DNA of 35,737 bases from an uncultured Lentisphaeria bacterium. Lineage in GTDB: Bacteria > Verrucomicrobiota > Lentisphaeria > Victivallales > Victivallaceae. Positions 16,826-26,307 of this stretch are shown in pieces. The notes beneath the pieces are model-generated. The model made no database searches. It worked only from the letters and a program-made list of their open reading frames with translations, and was not told the DNA's origin. How positions within the stretch are numbered: position 1 is the stretch's first letter; each line of letters begins with the position of its first letter. Made by a program: the position numbers and the translations under genes. The stretch covers positions 1 through 35,737 of the forward strand of contig CAIPAT010000165.1 of assembly GCA_903863035.1 (NCBI GenBank), in the 5' to 3' direction.

Positions 16826-17584
16826 TCATGTCATGAAAATCAGTTCCTTTAATATCTCAGGTCTCAGAACTTTAATTCCCGGGGCTGCTTCATTAACCTC
16901 TTTTAAAAAAATATCGAGATCAACTCGTATACCTGGACTTTCCATAGGTGTTTCAAAATAATCGAAATGCGTCGGTATAACAATTTTGGGTTTGATGCAC
17001 TTGAGCAGGTCATGAATGAAAGAATCAGAACGTCCGGAAATACCTACAAGAAGTAAATCACAATCAATACATCTTAAAGCTTTTTCAACAAAATTTGCGC
17101 TGCCGATATTAAGTATTTTAATATTACCGAAATTGAAGCGCAATGCCATTGTACCTCCCTCAATAAAATCCTCTACCCTTGAAATTTTGTCTGGAACCGT
17201 TTTGTAATATCCTTGATATAAACAAGGCTCTTTGTGGCGTGATTCCAGGAAATCGACATTAAAGTCAGAATATTTAATTACGTCACCTGCGGAAACCTCT
17301 GTGATCTTATCTTCCTGAACTTTCTGTGTCCGGCAAATATTTGCAGTCGTCTGCGAACCGATAACTTTTGCGCCTGTCTGCCGTATTATTTCCGCCGTAT
17401 CGGCTAAATGGTCCCAGTGTGAATGCCCTATAAAAATATAATCAGCTTTACTTATATATTTTGACACGGAAGATGGCTTGCAGACGGCCTTTGAATTCCT
17501 GGTGACATAAGGATCCAGAAGGATAGTTTTCCCATTGAAACTAAACTCAAAACCATTAATTCCCAACCATTTTATTTTAATCAT
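16826..17584 (-). CDS. Metallo-beta-lactamase-fold hydrolase, UlaG-like
   Basis: This 252-residue cytoplasmic protein opens with IKWLGINGFEF and FNGKTILLDPY, then carries the zinc motif HSHWDHLAD (about residues 54-62), a later SRHKEP in the place of the third ligand and PTHFDYFE near the C-terminus. The architecture matches L-ascorbate-6-phosphate lactonase (UlaG)-like and other beta-lactamase-superfamily hydrolases of the 'MBL fold' group. A lactone or phosphodiester bond is the likely substrate, but it cannot be specified. It is the last gene of the leftward locus, 28 bases after the dehydrogenase gene and probably co-transcribed. Its start follows GAAGG. Confidence 0.8.
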   Translation of the reverse strand: MIKIKWLGINGFEFSFNGKTILLDPYVTRNSKAVCKPSSVSKYISKADYIFIGHSHWDHLADTAEIIRQTGAKVIGSQTTANICRTQKVQEDKITEVSAGDVIKYSDFNVDFLESRHKEPCLYQGYYKTVPDKISRVEDFIEGGTMALRFNFGNIKILNIGSANFVEKALRCIDCDLLLVGISGRSDSFIHDLLKCIKPKIVIPTHFDYFETPMESPGIRVDLDIFLKEVNEAAPGIKVLRPEILKELIFMT

Positions 17585-17612
17585 ATATCAACCTTCGGTT
17601 ATATCTTTTGTC

Positions 17613-18671
17613 CTACTTCGTCATCTTACATATAATTTCATCCACTACCTCAGAAGTACTGGATTTGCCGCCTATATCGGGAGTCCGGATTTTTACATCA
17701 GCAAGAACCGCAGTCATTGCATTCATCAATAATAATGCCGGATCTTTCAATTCCAAATGTTCCAGCATCATCACAATAGCCCAAACAGTTCCTATCGGAT
17801 TTGCTATGCCTTTGCCTGCGATGTCCGGAGCCGATCCATGAATAGGTTCAAACATGCTTGGATAATGTCTCTCTGGATTGATATTTGCGGACGGAGAAAG
17901 TCCTATACTGCCAAGCATGGCTGAACCAAGGTCAGTCAGGATATCGCCGAAAAGGTTACTTGCCACTACAATTTCGATCTCTTCAGGCTTCATAATAAAA
18001 AGACCGGCCAGAGCGTCAATATGCACACTTCTTGACTGTATACCCGGATATTCAGCTTTTTGTTCGTTGAAAATTTTATCCCAGAAAACCATAGAGTAAT
18101 TCAATGCATTTGATTTTGTCGCGCTGATAAGGCTTTTAAATTTATTCTTCAAAGCATATTCGAACGCATATTGAATGATACGTTCAGTGCCATGTTTAGT
18201 GAAAACAGCCTCCTGAATTGCTTTTTCATTTTCAGTTCCTTCTGATTCAAAGCGTCCGCGCCCGCAATATTCACCCTCGGAATTTTCACGGACAACAACA
18301 AAGTCAATCTTTTCTTTTTTAAGTGTTGACTTCAACCCTGGCAGCAGTTTTACAGGTCTGAGATTTACGTACTGATCAAAGTTGCAGCGGATTGGCAAAA
18401 GCAACTCTCGCAATGATATGTGATCAGGCACACTGGGGAATCCAACAGCTCCGAGCAGTATGGCATCACAGTCTGCAAGGATTTTCAATCCGTCAGCAGG
18501 CATCATATATCCATGTTTTAAGTAGTACTCGCAGCTCCAAGGCAACTCATTAAAGGTAAATTTTATATTTCCATCCAATTCTGCAATGCGTTCAAGTATC
18601 TTCCTCCCCTCTTTTATTACATCAACACCGATGCCGTCTCCGGGAATTAAATTCAGTTTTATACTTTTCAT
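17613..18671 (-). CDS. Tartrate/D-malate dehydrogenase-like beta-decarboxylating dehydrogenase
   Basis: The 352-residue protein belongs to the isocitrate/isopropylmalate dehydrogenase family and is closest in pattern to tartrate dehydrogenase and D-malate dehydrogenase (TtuC/DmlA): LIPGDGIGVDVI at the N-terminus, ELPWSCEYYLKHGYMMP, FGAVG-type turn LLGAVGFPSVPDHISL, FDQYVNLRPVKLLPG with the substrate arginines, VVRENSEGEY, the catalytic lysine in SATKSNALNYS, metal-binding ASNLFGDILTDLGS and EPIHGSAPDIAGKGIANP. It would oxidise a 2-hydroxy acid with NAD and metal ion, with or without loss of CO2. In this locus the substrate is probably a sugar-derived hydroxy acid. AAGGCG precedes the ATG. Confidence 0.87.
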   Translation of the reverse strand: MKSIKLNLIPGDGIGVDVIKEGRKILERIAELDGNIKFTFNELPWSCEYYLKHGYMMPADGLKILADCDAILLGAVGFPSVPDHISLRELLLPIRCNFDQYVNLRPVKLLPGLKSTLKKEKIDFVVVRENSEGEYCGRGRFESEGTENEKAIQEAVFTKHGTERIIQYAFEYALKNKFKSLISATKSNALNYSMVFWDKIFNEQKAEYPGIQSRSVHIDALAGLFIMKPEEIEIVVASNLFGDILTDLGSAMLGSIGLSPSANINPERHYPSMFEPIHGSAPDIAGKGIANPIGTVWAIVMMLEHLELKDPALLLMNAMTAVLADVKIRTPDIGGKSSTSEVVDEIICKMTK

Positions 18672-18733
18672 TTTACGCCTTGTCGCCGGCCGGCTTAATT
18701 CACAAGGGTTATGAATGCCGACCGGCGGTTTTA

Positions 18734-21700
18734 TTACCTGATGCCGATTATAAAGAATAAATTACCCGGAATAATGCGCTGTTTCAAATCCTCCGCAGTG
18801 ATGTTTTGTTCACTCCAGAGATCAGTCAGCACCATCTTCGCTGGATCGAGTCCGAGGCTGCTGAAGTCGATGTCGATATTTGCTTTTTTATCCTCGCGTC
18901 CCATATTGGCGGCTATGACAAAATACTTGTAAGGCGCATCATTAAGTTTGTAATAGGAGCAATATACCCCCGAAGAGGACGATTTGATTGCGTTTTGATA
19001 CCAGTAACCGAAAAATTCTGCGCGATTTAGATTTAGTTTACTTCTGACTTTCCAGAATCGTTCAACGGCACGATGGTTTATCCAGTCCGAGTCGACGTTA
19101 AAATCGTACAAAAAGGCGCTGGCAAACGAACGATATGCAAATTTCTCCGAACTTAATTCTTTGGCACGAGTTTTCAGCGCAGGCATAAAGCTGCTTGCTC
19201 TTGAAACCTGATTGCAGCGGATAATTGCAGTTCCCCGGATAACCGGATTCCAGGCCGACTGATATTCGCCCGCCGGAACTTCGCAATAATAGTAATCCGG
19301 TTTTTCACCGTAAAGCCAGACATCGTTTTCGCCGGGATACCAGACGTCGGAAAAATTATGGGCAATCGGATTGAAATAGTTATGGGCATGATTAAAAACT
19401 ATTTTTCCCTGCTGATGTGATACTTTATAAATACGCATCAGGTAATTGCGGAGCGACATTGCGGTCGAGGTCTGATAATTTGCACCGAAAGCATCGGTTC
19501 CGCCATGTCCGTGAGCCGTGTTGTTGCATTTGTTCACGTTGCAGATATCATAATAAATGCCGCCAAGTTCAGGGAAGTCCTTGTACAGTTTTTCAAGCCT
19601 GTAGGCCATCAGATCCGCGATGCCTTCACCGCAGCAATGCACAAGGTCAAAAGTATACCCCTGCCGTTTGATATTGCTCTGGATATAACCGGGCGTTTCC
19701 CGCCATTCCGCCAGATAATAATCAAATTCCGGATCAAGTTGTGAAATACCCGTTGGCTGGTGGTAGGGGGTTAACCGGATGCTGCCATAAGGCTTCAGCC
19801 ATTCATTCCGGAATCTATCCGGGAAACGCATGATGTGGCTTGCATAGCCTGAGATTTCATCGCCGCGCGGGTTTTTGGCAGGAGAATCCGTACTGGATAT
19901 TTGCAGATTCTGATAGCGGTTGTCCAGATAGCCGCCTTCGTTCATGGTACGGAAATTTTCAGGCGGACGGCGGGCGGGGGTAGCCATAAAACAGATCGAG
20001 TAATCCGCCGTTTTCTTAAGAGTCACTTCCTTTGAGATTATATTTACCGTGACGTCAGTATTTTCAGGCCCCCGTTTGAGTTCAAAGCTGCCGGATACAA
20101 AATTGGCATTGGTCAGCGGCATGAACAGCATGCCTTTTTCTGTGCCGGTTAACCACGATGCATCCGCTATATTGACATTAGTGCGGATGCTTTTTTCCCG
20201 CCACGGAATATGGACGTATTCATTATTGTGTTGTAAAAAATAGCGTGAAAATTCGGATAGCACCTGCCATGAAAGTATCATGGAATCAATAATCTTATTT
20301 GTTTCCGGAGTCATGGAATAGTCTAATTTGTAAAGTCCGTCAAACCAGAGTTCGCTTCTCCATTTGAAATCCAGGCCGGGGCTTTTGCCGTTTCCAGTAA
20401 AAACAACGTAGTCATCATAAAGCTCGGATACTTTGAAATCGCTCCACGTGACCTCCTGCGAATTTATCTTCAAAACCGGCTGGTCAGCGACTTTGTCGCC
20501 GCGGGAAATCATTTCCGCTGGAAACGGCGAGCCGTTGAAACGGTATTCGCGGTCAAGTATTTTAAAGACATTATCGTTAACTTTTTCAATCTTGATCCAC
20601 GGATCCGGAACCGTATGGTCGCAAGCTGTTTTCGCAAGATACGGCGCGGGATCGGGAACGCGGAATCCTGCCGTATTTTTTAGGGAAATATCTTTCCCGG
20701 TGATGCAGGCGGTTATTTCATAATCACCTTTTTCAAGTTCTGCCGGAAGCGCTAGTTTTACTTCGGTGTTCGGCGAAGGCACAAAAGTGGATTCGGAAAA
20801 AATTGTGCCGCCTTTGCTTAACCGTAACACGCCTTTAAGCCCGCCGTTACGGGCCATGGCGATGGTCCCGCTTCCCGCGCCATTCAAGTCGGTTTTCACG
20901 ATGATTACTTTTTGTGCAGGATATGATTTGTAGTTTAGCGTGAGCGGAGAATTTACGACAAACTCGTAATCATAAAGAAAGCAGTCCTTCGCGCCGGACA
21001 GGGTCAGCTGATAACGTCCCGGCGGAAGCTTTTTCTTAAAATCTTTATTCGCGATGTTTTCCATGTTCACGGCATCATCTTTATTGCCTGCGGTTAAGCT
21101 TAAAGCAACTTTGTCCTGGGATTTGACGACGAGATCAAGTTCGCCGTTGAATATATTGCCGAGCTTTTCGATGAAAACACCGTCCGCGCGGCCTGAGAAA
21201 AAGATTTTCCCCGTTCCGGCCTGATTTTCAGGCGACCCATACCAGCACCAGTAATAATTCGGTGCTTTCGCGTGATTCAGGGTCCAGAAATTGCCGTTTA
21301 AAGCCTCTTCCGGAGAAGGATTGCCGAGCGCTGAAAGCGGAATGGCCATTTCCGCGCTCCAGCCTTGTGAACCATTGATAAAGCCCGCGCCTTTCGCGCC
21401 TGAATCAAATTTCCGGTCCCCGTTTCTGGCATCGAAGATTGCGCCGCTGCCGTTGATGCAGAACCACAGCACCTCTTTGTTTTTGCTGTTGATATAAAAT
21501 TCGAAAACATCATCACTGTAGATGTTTTCATCGTTTTTCATGTATTTGCAATGGGTATTCGCGAGATTGGTTGAAAACCCCAGATAAAGGAATTTGCCAT
21601 CGTGTTTAGCCCGCATCCATGTATCGGAAGGCATAAGGTGATTCGCGATCTTGTATGCCTGCATAAACGGTATTTTTGTGCTGCCGGTCCACTCCACCGC

Positions 21701-22543
21701 ATCGATTTTGCCGTCAAGCGTGATGCCGGATTCTATTTTCGGAATTGTCAAAACTGGAGGTTTCTCTGTGGCCTGTCTCGGGAAATATTTTTCGTAAAGC
21801 GACAATATCTCCATATCGCTTAAACAGCGGTCATAAACAGCAAGCTCATCGAAGGCGGTTTCGTCCCCCTGGTCGGTTTTAAAGCTCAGGTGGAGGTTGC
21901 CCAGCCCGATTACGCCGTCCTGAGCTGTTGCCGGAATTTCCAGAGGTTCTGCAAATTTCTTTACCGGAATGGCGGGATGAACATTGCCGGGAACGTACTT
22001 CTCCGGTATTTTACCGTCGACATAAAGTTTTAAAAAATCTTTGCTCCAAACTACCGTTAACATGTGCCATTGACGGTTTTCCCACTCAACCGGGTTGATT
22101 TTAGCGTGTACTCCCTGATTGCTTTTACCATATTGAAAATAAACTCCAGGAAACGGTAAATTGTTGAATTTATACAGCAAAAGCCGGAAGTCCGCCTGCT
22201 TGGCATCGAAAAATATCTGATTTCTTTCTTCACTGAATTTCCAGTTCTGCGGGCTTAACCACAAATTCAGCGTTCCCTGCTGGGTGTTAAAGTTTTTGGG
22301 CATGCGATATGCGCAGAATTCTTTGCCATTCAATTTTAGGGCATTTCCTTTGCCGTTAATTCCCGGGAACATTCGGAGCTGCAGGTCCGACTTGAAGTTC
22401 AGTGGCGCTTTTTGTCCTTTTGCAAAATCTGCAATGGCCGCATAACTGTCAAAATTAATTTCAAACAGCAAATTCGGGTCTTCGCCTTTTGCAGATAAAA
22501 TACTGAGACCCAGTACAAACATCACGATCAAAATTTTTCTCAT
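18734..22543 (-). CDS. Secreted 1269-aa multidomain protein: LamG, CBM9-like, GH123-like/DUF6067
   Basis: The product starts with a Sec signal peptide (MRKILIVMFVLGLSILSAKG). Residues about 25-250 form a LamG/concanavalin-like domain (VNHQ-type segment KLYVDGKIPEKY and ETAFDELAVYDRCLS at its end). Residues about 265-450 look like a CBM9-like sugar-binding domain (ITLDGKIDAVEW, DDVFEFYINSK, GWSAEMAIPLSAL). A middle beta region is followed by a C-terminal barrel-like region of the GH123-like/DUF6067 kind, with GGIYYDICNVNKCNN and KIVFNHAHNYFNP as likely active-site strands. It probably binds and hydrolyses a complex glycan outside the cytoplasm. Catalytic residues cannot be fixed. GGAGAAAG precedes the start. 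It lies between the ceramidase-fold and dehydrogenase genes. Confidence 0.8.
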   Translation of the reverse strand: MRKILIVMFVLGLSILSAKGEDPNLLFEINFDSYAAIADFAKGQKAPLNFKSDLQLRMFPGINGKGNALKLNGKEFCAYRMPKNFNTQQGTLNLWLSPQNWKFSEERNQIFFDAKQADFRLLLYKFNNLPFPGVYFQYGKSNQGVHAKINPVEWENRQWHMLTVVWSKDFLKLYVDGKIPEKYVPGNVHPAIPVKKFAEPLEIPATAQDGVIGLGNLHLSFKTDQGDETAFDELAVYDRCLSDMEILSLYEKYFPRQATEKPPVLTIPKIESGITLDGKIDAVEWTGSTKIPFMQAYKIANHLMPSDTWMRAKHDGKFLYLGFSTNLANTHCKYMKNDENIYSDDVFEFYINSKNKEVLWFCINGSGAIFDARNGDRKFDSGAKGAGFINGSQGWSAEMAIPLSALGNPSPEEALNGNFWTLNHAKAPNYYWCWYGSPENQAGTGKIFFSGRADGVFIEKLGNIFNGELDLVVKSQDKVALSLTAGNKDDAVNMENIANKDFKKKLPPGRYQLTLSGAKDCFLYDYEFVVNSPLTLNYKSYPAQKVIIVKTDLNGAGSGTIAMARNGGLKGVLRLSKGGTIFSESTFVPSPNTEVKLALPAELEKGDYEITACITGKDISLKNTAGFRVPDPAPYLAKTACDHTVPDPWIKIEKVNDNVFKILDREYRFNGSPFPAEMISRGDKVADQPVLKINSQEVTWSDFKVSELYDDYVVFTGNGKSPGLDFKWRSELWFDGLYKLDYSMTPETNKIIDSMILSWQVLSEFSRYFLQHNNEYVHIPWREKSIRTNVNIADASWLTGTEKGMLFMPLTNANFVSGSFELKRGPENTDVTVNIISKEVTLKKTADYSICFMATPARRPPENFRTMNEGGYLDNRYQNLQISSTDSPAKNPRGDEISGYASHIMRFPDRFRNEWLKPYGSIRLTPYHQPTGISQLDPEFDYYLAEWRETPGYIQSNIKRQGYTFDLVHCCGEGIADLMAYRLEKLYKDFPELGGIYYDICNVNKCNNTAHGHGGTDAFGANYQTSTAMSLRNYLMRIYKVSHQQGKIVFNHAHNYFNPIAHNFSDVWYPGENDVWLYGEKPDYYYCEVPAGEYQSAWNPVIRGTAIIRCNQVSRASSFMPALKTRAKELSSEKFAYRSFASAFLYDFNVDSDWINHRAVERFWKVRSKLNLNRAEFFGYWYQNAIKSSSSGVYCSYYKLNDAPYKYFVIAANMGREDKKANIDIDFSSLGLDPAKMVLTDLWSEQNITAEDLKQRIIPGNLFFIIGIR

Positions 22544-22635
22544 TCTTCTTTCTCCTGTTGCAAGCTAAGGTTCTGTCAAAGCCTAATCCAGTTTCATGTT
22601 TCAGGTTTTAACTTGATTTTGTTTTTATTTGAACA

Positions 22636-22661
22636 GGAGCACCCGAAAAACTCGGGGCTCC
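22636..22661. terminator. Hairpin after the ceramidase-fold gene
   Basis: GGAGC-a-CCCGA (22636-22646) pairs with TCGGG-GCTCC (22652-22661). Leftward it is followed by A/T-rich sequence without a clean T run, so termination may be partial and the downstream 1269-aa gene could still be read through. A second small hairpin CCGCA-cc-TGCGG lies at 22685-22696. Confidence 0.4.
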
Positions 22662-22758
22662 CATATTTATTGGGTTATCCCAATGCCGCACCTGCGGCGC
22701 GGAACGGATGTTCTTTCACTAAGCATCTCGTATAAATATTTGAATAAGTCTAAATCCA

Positions 22759-24222
22759 TTATTCCTGCCACAATTTATTAATAGCGTTCAACGTTTCTTC
22801 AACCAGTTCCGCCCCGCCTTTTGAGCCAACGACATTGCAATAAACAGATGCGCTGTAGCCGCCGCCGATTTCAGCTTTTTTTGTCGGCAGGTAGGTTCCG
22901 CCAGTGCCGGTGCCTTTTCCCGCAAGCTGCACGATAAATGTCTGCACCGCCGGGCTTCCGGCCTGTATCCGGACGCCATAGTCCAGAAACAGTTCAAAAG
23001 GATTGGTTGCAAATACAATATCTCCGAGTTTTATCACATGAATTTCCACTGGTTGAACAGGGAATATGCCTTTCAACTGATTTTCGTACCGTTCGACAAC
23101 ACTCTGGCAGCGGCTTAAAAAGCGTTCCTGTGATGATGTTAACTGCATTGTCTGGAACTGTTTGATCCATTCAATATTCTTGTTATATTCTTCCTCAGTT
23201 ACAGTCCTTTTCGAAAGATTGATTTTTTTGCAGATATGCTTTAATTGTAAATCGCCTCTTAAATCATTAGGCGCCCAGCCGTATGCGTCGTCAAAGGCTG
23301 ATTTTATTCTTTGGGCTATCTCCTGCCGTGAATCAATGCCTTTTAATTCGAGCATGCGCTGCTCCGCTTTTTTGTTGAGCATCAAGTGAGGCGATTGATC
23401 TCCGGCGGCCGAACACTGCGGCAGAATAAAAAGATTTTCACCGTACTGTTTTCTCAACTGGATTCTGACATCGTGCCAGAAATCAGCCGAGACCTGGGAT
23501 ATGCCTTCAGTCTCCTGTGACGGAGATACTATATTTATGATTGAACCCGTAAGTTTTTTGTCCGGATTGAACGTGAAAAGGAATTGCACCGTATGATCTT
23601 CATAGCCCTCAATGTGACTGAAGAACGGATTGGCAGTATTCCCGTACATCATAGCGTTTTTCTCGATTTTCATTCCGGGCGTTTCTTTGTAATCAGGCTG
23701 CTCGGCAAAATCCTTGAGATAAACAGCTCGCCGGTTTCGTCCGACGACCGCATAACTTAAGCCCCAGGCCAGCAGGCCGGGTTTGCGCTTATTCCAGCTT
23801 TCAATTGCGGCTTCAGCTATTTTCCCCGCAAGCAATTCCATGTTCTCTTTCGGGCTGAGCAGATCTTTTGACTCTTCCTGCGTCAGCGCGCTGTAGTTAT
23901 AGCCGCCATCGCGTGTATCCTGCGCCGTGTGGGTGTGGGTGGCGTTCAAAACGAGTTTCTCAATGGGGAAATATTTTGCTTCTGCTTTGATTATTTTTCT
24001 GCATTCTTCAAGAAGCGCTGCCGGGATTGTGACTGTATCGCAGGAAACAAAAATAAAAGAATCTTTATTGTCCTGCGATGAAACGGCAAGCGCGGTTACA
24101 GACAGCGGGTCTTTTATTTCCTTTGTCACGCGCATGTTAAACTGTCCGGCAAGGTTTACTTTCCCTGCGGGAGTGGCATCCCTTGATGCCCAGCCGATTA
24201 AAATATTCGATTTACTCTCCAT
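22759..24222 (-). CDS. Neutral/alkaline ceramidase-fold hydrolase
   Basis: This 487-residue protein has the marks of the neutral ceramidase N-terminal family: the N-terminal GWASRDATPAGKVNLAG (counterpart of G-A-D-I-T-P), a SCDTV turn, NATHTHTAQD carrying a zinc histidine, and AGDQSPHL around S277, matching the GDVSPN nucleophile-serine segment of ceramidases. It lacks the usual signal peptide with the start chosen here (ATG 24222 after AAAGGAAAAGAG); a longer frame to 24309 has no such site. Many bacterial homologues act on unknown amides or esters, so ceramide is not assumed. It stands between the prepilin and the giant secreted protein in a leftward run and could remove acyl or amide groups from the same substrate. 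Confidence 0.78.
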   Translation of the reverse strand: MESKSNILIGWASRDATPAGKVNLAGQFNMRVTKEIKDPLSVTALAVSSQDNKDSFIFVSCDTVTIPAALLEECRKIIKAEAKYFPIEKLVLNATHTHTAQDTRDGGYNYSALTQEESKDLLSPKENMELLAGKIAEAAIESWNKRKPGLLAWGLSYAVVGRNRRAVYLKDFAEQPDYKETPGMKIEKNAMMYGNTANPFFSHIEGYEDHTVQFLFTFNPDKKLTGSIINIVSPSQETEGISQVSADFWHDVRIQLRKQYGENLFILPQCSAAGDQSPHLMLNKKAEQRMLELKGIDSRQEIAQRIKSAFDDAYGWAPNDLRGDLQLKHICKKINLSKRTVTEEEYNKNIEWIKQFQTMQLTSSQERFLSRCQSVVERYENQLKGIFPVQPVEIHVIKLGDIVFATNPFELFLDYGVRIQAGSPAVQTFIVQLAGKGTGTGGTYLPTKKAEIGGGYSASVYCNVVGSKGGAELVEETLNAINKLWQE

Positions 24223-24357
24223 CTCTTTTCCTTTTGATGAGTTAAAAGAACCGCAATCATATAACCTTTTCAGAAAATTAGTCTGCGTATCCTTTCCGCG
24301 GAACCGCATAAATTATATCATTCTAAAATTCAGGAAAACTTCAGATGCTGCAAGTTA

Positions 24358-25056
24358 TTATTTGAAAATAAAACCACCGGGCGTACCTGTTCCTCTGAAA
24401 AATATAGTTGCGGACTTATCGGGAACATATTGATTGTATATTTGTTTGTAATAGATATAATTTACCGATTCGACGTGCCCGTCAAGATACATGGCGTTGA
24501 AACGCATATTGTTGTGTCTGTCGGTGGCGATATAAGTGGTGCTGAATCCATCAACAGAGCATCTGCTTTGATTCATACTGTCCATTATCGGAGAAATCAA
24601 GGACAGTCTTTTGACTTTGGTGATTTTCGGGGTCAGGTTGAATTCGGTTGCGGTTCCGGATAATACCACGTTCAAGCCGTAGGAGATATAATATCCGCTG
24701 GTATTGGGCCGGTACAAATTGGCATTCATCATGGTTGACGGACAGAAAAATACTGAATTTGTGGGATTGGGAACATTATCCCATATCCTAAGCCCAAGGC
24801 CCTTCCCGGCGTTCCTCCACCACAGCGCGCCGTTAGTGCCGTTAATATATGGCAGCATATAATCATTGTTTTCCATAGTGTACTGCAAATAAGCGGTGCC
24901 TAATTGTTTCAAATTAGCGGTACACTTAACAGATTTGCCCTTTTCTCTAGCCTTATTTAAAGCAGGCAGCAGCATTCCGGCTAAAATAGCAATAATCGCT
25001 ATGACCACGAGCAATTCAATGAGCGTGAAAGACTTTTTTGAGACATTTCTTTTCAT
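24358..25056 (-). CDS. Prepilin-type (pseudopilin-like) secreted protein
   Basis: The 232-residue product carries a type III prepilin signal, [21 protein letters not shown], with cleavage expected before Phe and Glu at mature position 5 (T-L-I-E-L). The rest is a globular domain with [19 protein letters not shown] typical of the Lentisphaerota/Planctomycetes 'type II secretion system protein' group and a C-terminal [18 protein letters not shown], a variant of the H-X9-DG motif with ten residues between His and Asp-Gly. Such proteins occur in many copies in these phyla beside secreted degradative genes; their job is unknown, possibly surface display or secretion. GGAGAAC precedes the start. 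The stop codon lies at 24358-24360, about 135 bases before the next gene's start. Confidence 0.88.
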   Translation of the reverse strand: MKRNVSKKSFTLIELLVVIAIIAILAGMLLPALNKAREKGKSVKCTANLKQLGTAYLQYTMENNDYMLPYINGTNGALWWRNAGKGLGLRIWDNVPNPTNSVFFCPSTMMNANLYRPNTSGYYISYGLNVVLSGTATEFNLTPKITKVKRLSLISPIMDSMNQSRCSVDGFSTTYIATDRHNNMRFNAMYLDGHVESVNYIYYKQIYNQYVPDKSATIFFRGTGTPGGFIFK

Positions 25057-25223
25057 TTTAGTTCTCCTTTTTAAAAGATAATCGTTTGGTGTTTAAAACT
25101 TGCTTCAATATTTTTTCAATCCGGATCTGTTGTTCCATACTCTGTCCCCCGTTAATGTTGATGGTTTTTAATAAACGTGTTAACTGTAAAGTCCCAGAAG
25201 AATATCCATTTACGGTTCCTTGA

Positions 25224-26051
25224 TTAATATTTTTTAAATCTATCTTCCGGTACGTATCCGATGATTTTCAGATTTTCCAAATCAATATCCACCCATACGG
25301 CTGAATCATGGTTGCCGTTCGGGATTTCATAATAAGTGAAATTATTTTTATTTTTCATCGCCTCTGCGATTTTTCGTGTTTCAACCACAGGTATCAGGCA
25401 ATCTGCTTCCCCCATGGTGAGGATTATCGGCATATTAAGTTTATTGATATTGGCCATTATAGAACGCGCCTTGTAGAGTTCCGGTTTTTCTTCAAGGGAA
25501 CCGCCATAACTTTCAAATGAAACTTCTGCAAGTTTCTGCAACGTTTCATTTTTGCTTTTACGGGCAAAATCAAGGCGCGCAAATATATCGCACATTCCCA
25601 TGGCAATGACGCCGTTGATCTTTTCAGGATGCAGACACGCGTAAGCCATTGCGCTCGATGCACCACCTGAACCGCCGAGGAGAATCAGCTTATCGCAATT
25701 CAGATTATTCCTGCAATAGTCAAGCAAATCAACCAGATCCGCTGTTGCCGCCGGGCTCATATATGAAGTCCCGCGCATATTTATTGAGAGAAGATTATGA
25801 TTTCCTTCAAGCGCTCTTTTGAGCCAGAAGTTTCTTATATCCTGACGCGTAAAAATCTGGTCGGCAAAAGAAAACGATCCGTGCAGATATACGATGGTGT
25901 TTTTCTTTCGGTCTCCGGCGCGGAATAACGCCCAGTCGGTTTTGCCGTCAATGGCGCTTCGGTAAATAATTTTCTTCGTTCCAACTGGATATGTCTTAAT
26001 ATCTTCCATATCGCTGATTGATATTACTTCAAAACGATTAATACTTTTCAT
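25224..26051 (-). CDS. Alpha/beta-hydrolase fold esterase/peptidase-like
   Basis: This 275-residue protein has the expected order of an alpha/beta hydrolase: oxyanion segment VYLHGSFSFADQ (about residue 75), nucleophile elbow GGSGGASSAMAY (about residue 130, Ser in G-G-S-G-G), acid in TMGEADCLIP and histidine in IPNGNHDSAVW. No signal peptide is seen, so it acts in the cytoplasm. Substrates of this group are often esters or short peptides. GGGGGA lies 6 bases before the ATG, and the start overlaps the end of the small upstream ORF by 14 bases, implying translational coupling. It precedes the prepilin gene by 167 bases. Confidence 0.83.
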   Translation of the reverse strand: MKSINRFEVISISDMEDIKTYPVGTKKIIYRSAIDGKTDWALFRAGDRKKNTIVYLHGSFSFADQIFTRQDIRNFWLKRALEGNHNLLSINMRGTSYMSPAATADLVDLLDYCRNNLNCDKLILLGGSGGASSAMAYACLHPEKINGVIAMGMCDIFARLDFARKSKNETLQKLAEVSFESYGGSLEEKPELYKARSIMANINKLNMPIILTMGEADCLIPVVETRKIAEAMKNKNNFTYYEIPNGNHDSAVWVDIDLENLKIIGYVPEDRFKKY

Positions 26052-26307
26052 AAGTATCCCCCGAGAAGTAATTAATTTGATTGATCAGGGTGTAGCTTGC
26101 GTCATTGACCCAGGTTGCTGCGGCGACTTTGACGTAATATGTTCCCGCGAGCAGCGCAACTTCGCTCATGCCCTCACTGTCGGTGCCTGCTTTGTAAAGA
26201 TTTAGTCCCGAAAAGTTATTACCCCCGAAAAAAATCCGATTTTTTTCGGGCCGACTGGTTTGTTGTTCATGTTTCATCATCTTCTTTGAACTTTTGTTAA
26301 TGTCCAT
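26038..26307 (-). CDS. Small ORF resembling the end of a large repeat-type surface protein
   Basis: An 89-residue ORF with a basic N-terminus and a C-terminal part LAGTYYVKVAAATWVNDASYTL, which looks like the last strands of a bacterial pre-peptidase C-terminal/bacterial surface repeat domain (pattern G-x-Y-Y-V-K-V and N-x-x-Y-T-L). No start-site quality is evident (AAAGAAA upstream). It overlaps the hydrolase gene. It may be a short real protein or the stub of a larger gene whose 5' part has been lost. Nothing before it (26308-26519) gives a recognisable coding remnant. Confidence 0.4.
   Translation of the reverse strand: MDINKSSKKMMKHEQQTSRPEKNRIFFGGNNFSGLNLYKAGTDSEGMSEVALLAGTYYVKVAAATWVNDASYTLINQINYFSGDTYEKY

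Noticed and set aside
25140-25200. Second LacI-type operator before the prepilin (AAACGTGTT)
   Set aside because: Only a loose palindrome, not matching ATTCAACGTTGAAT beyond the central ACGT; too weak to report as a site.
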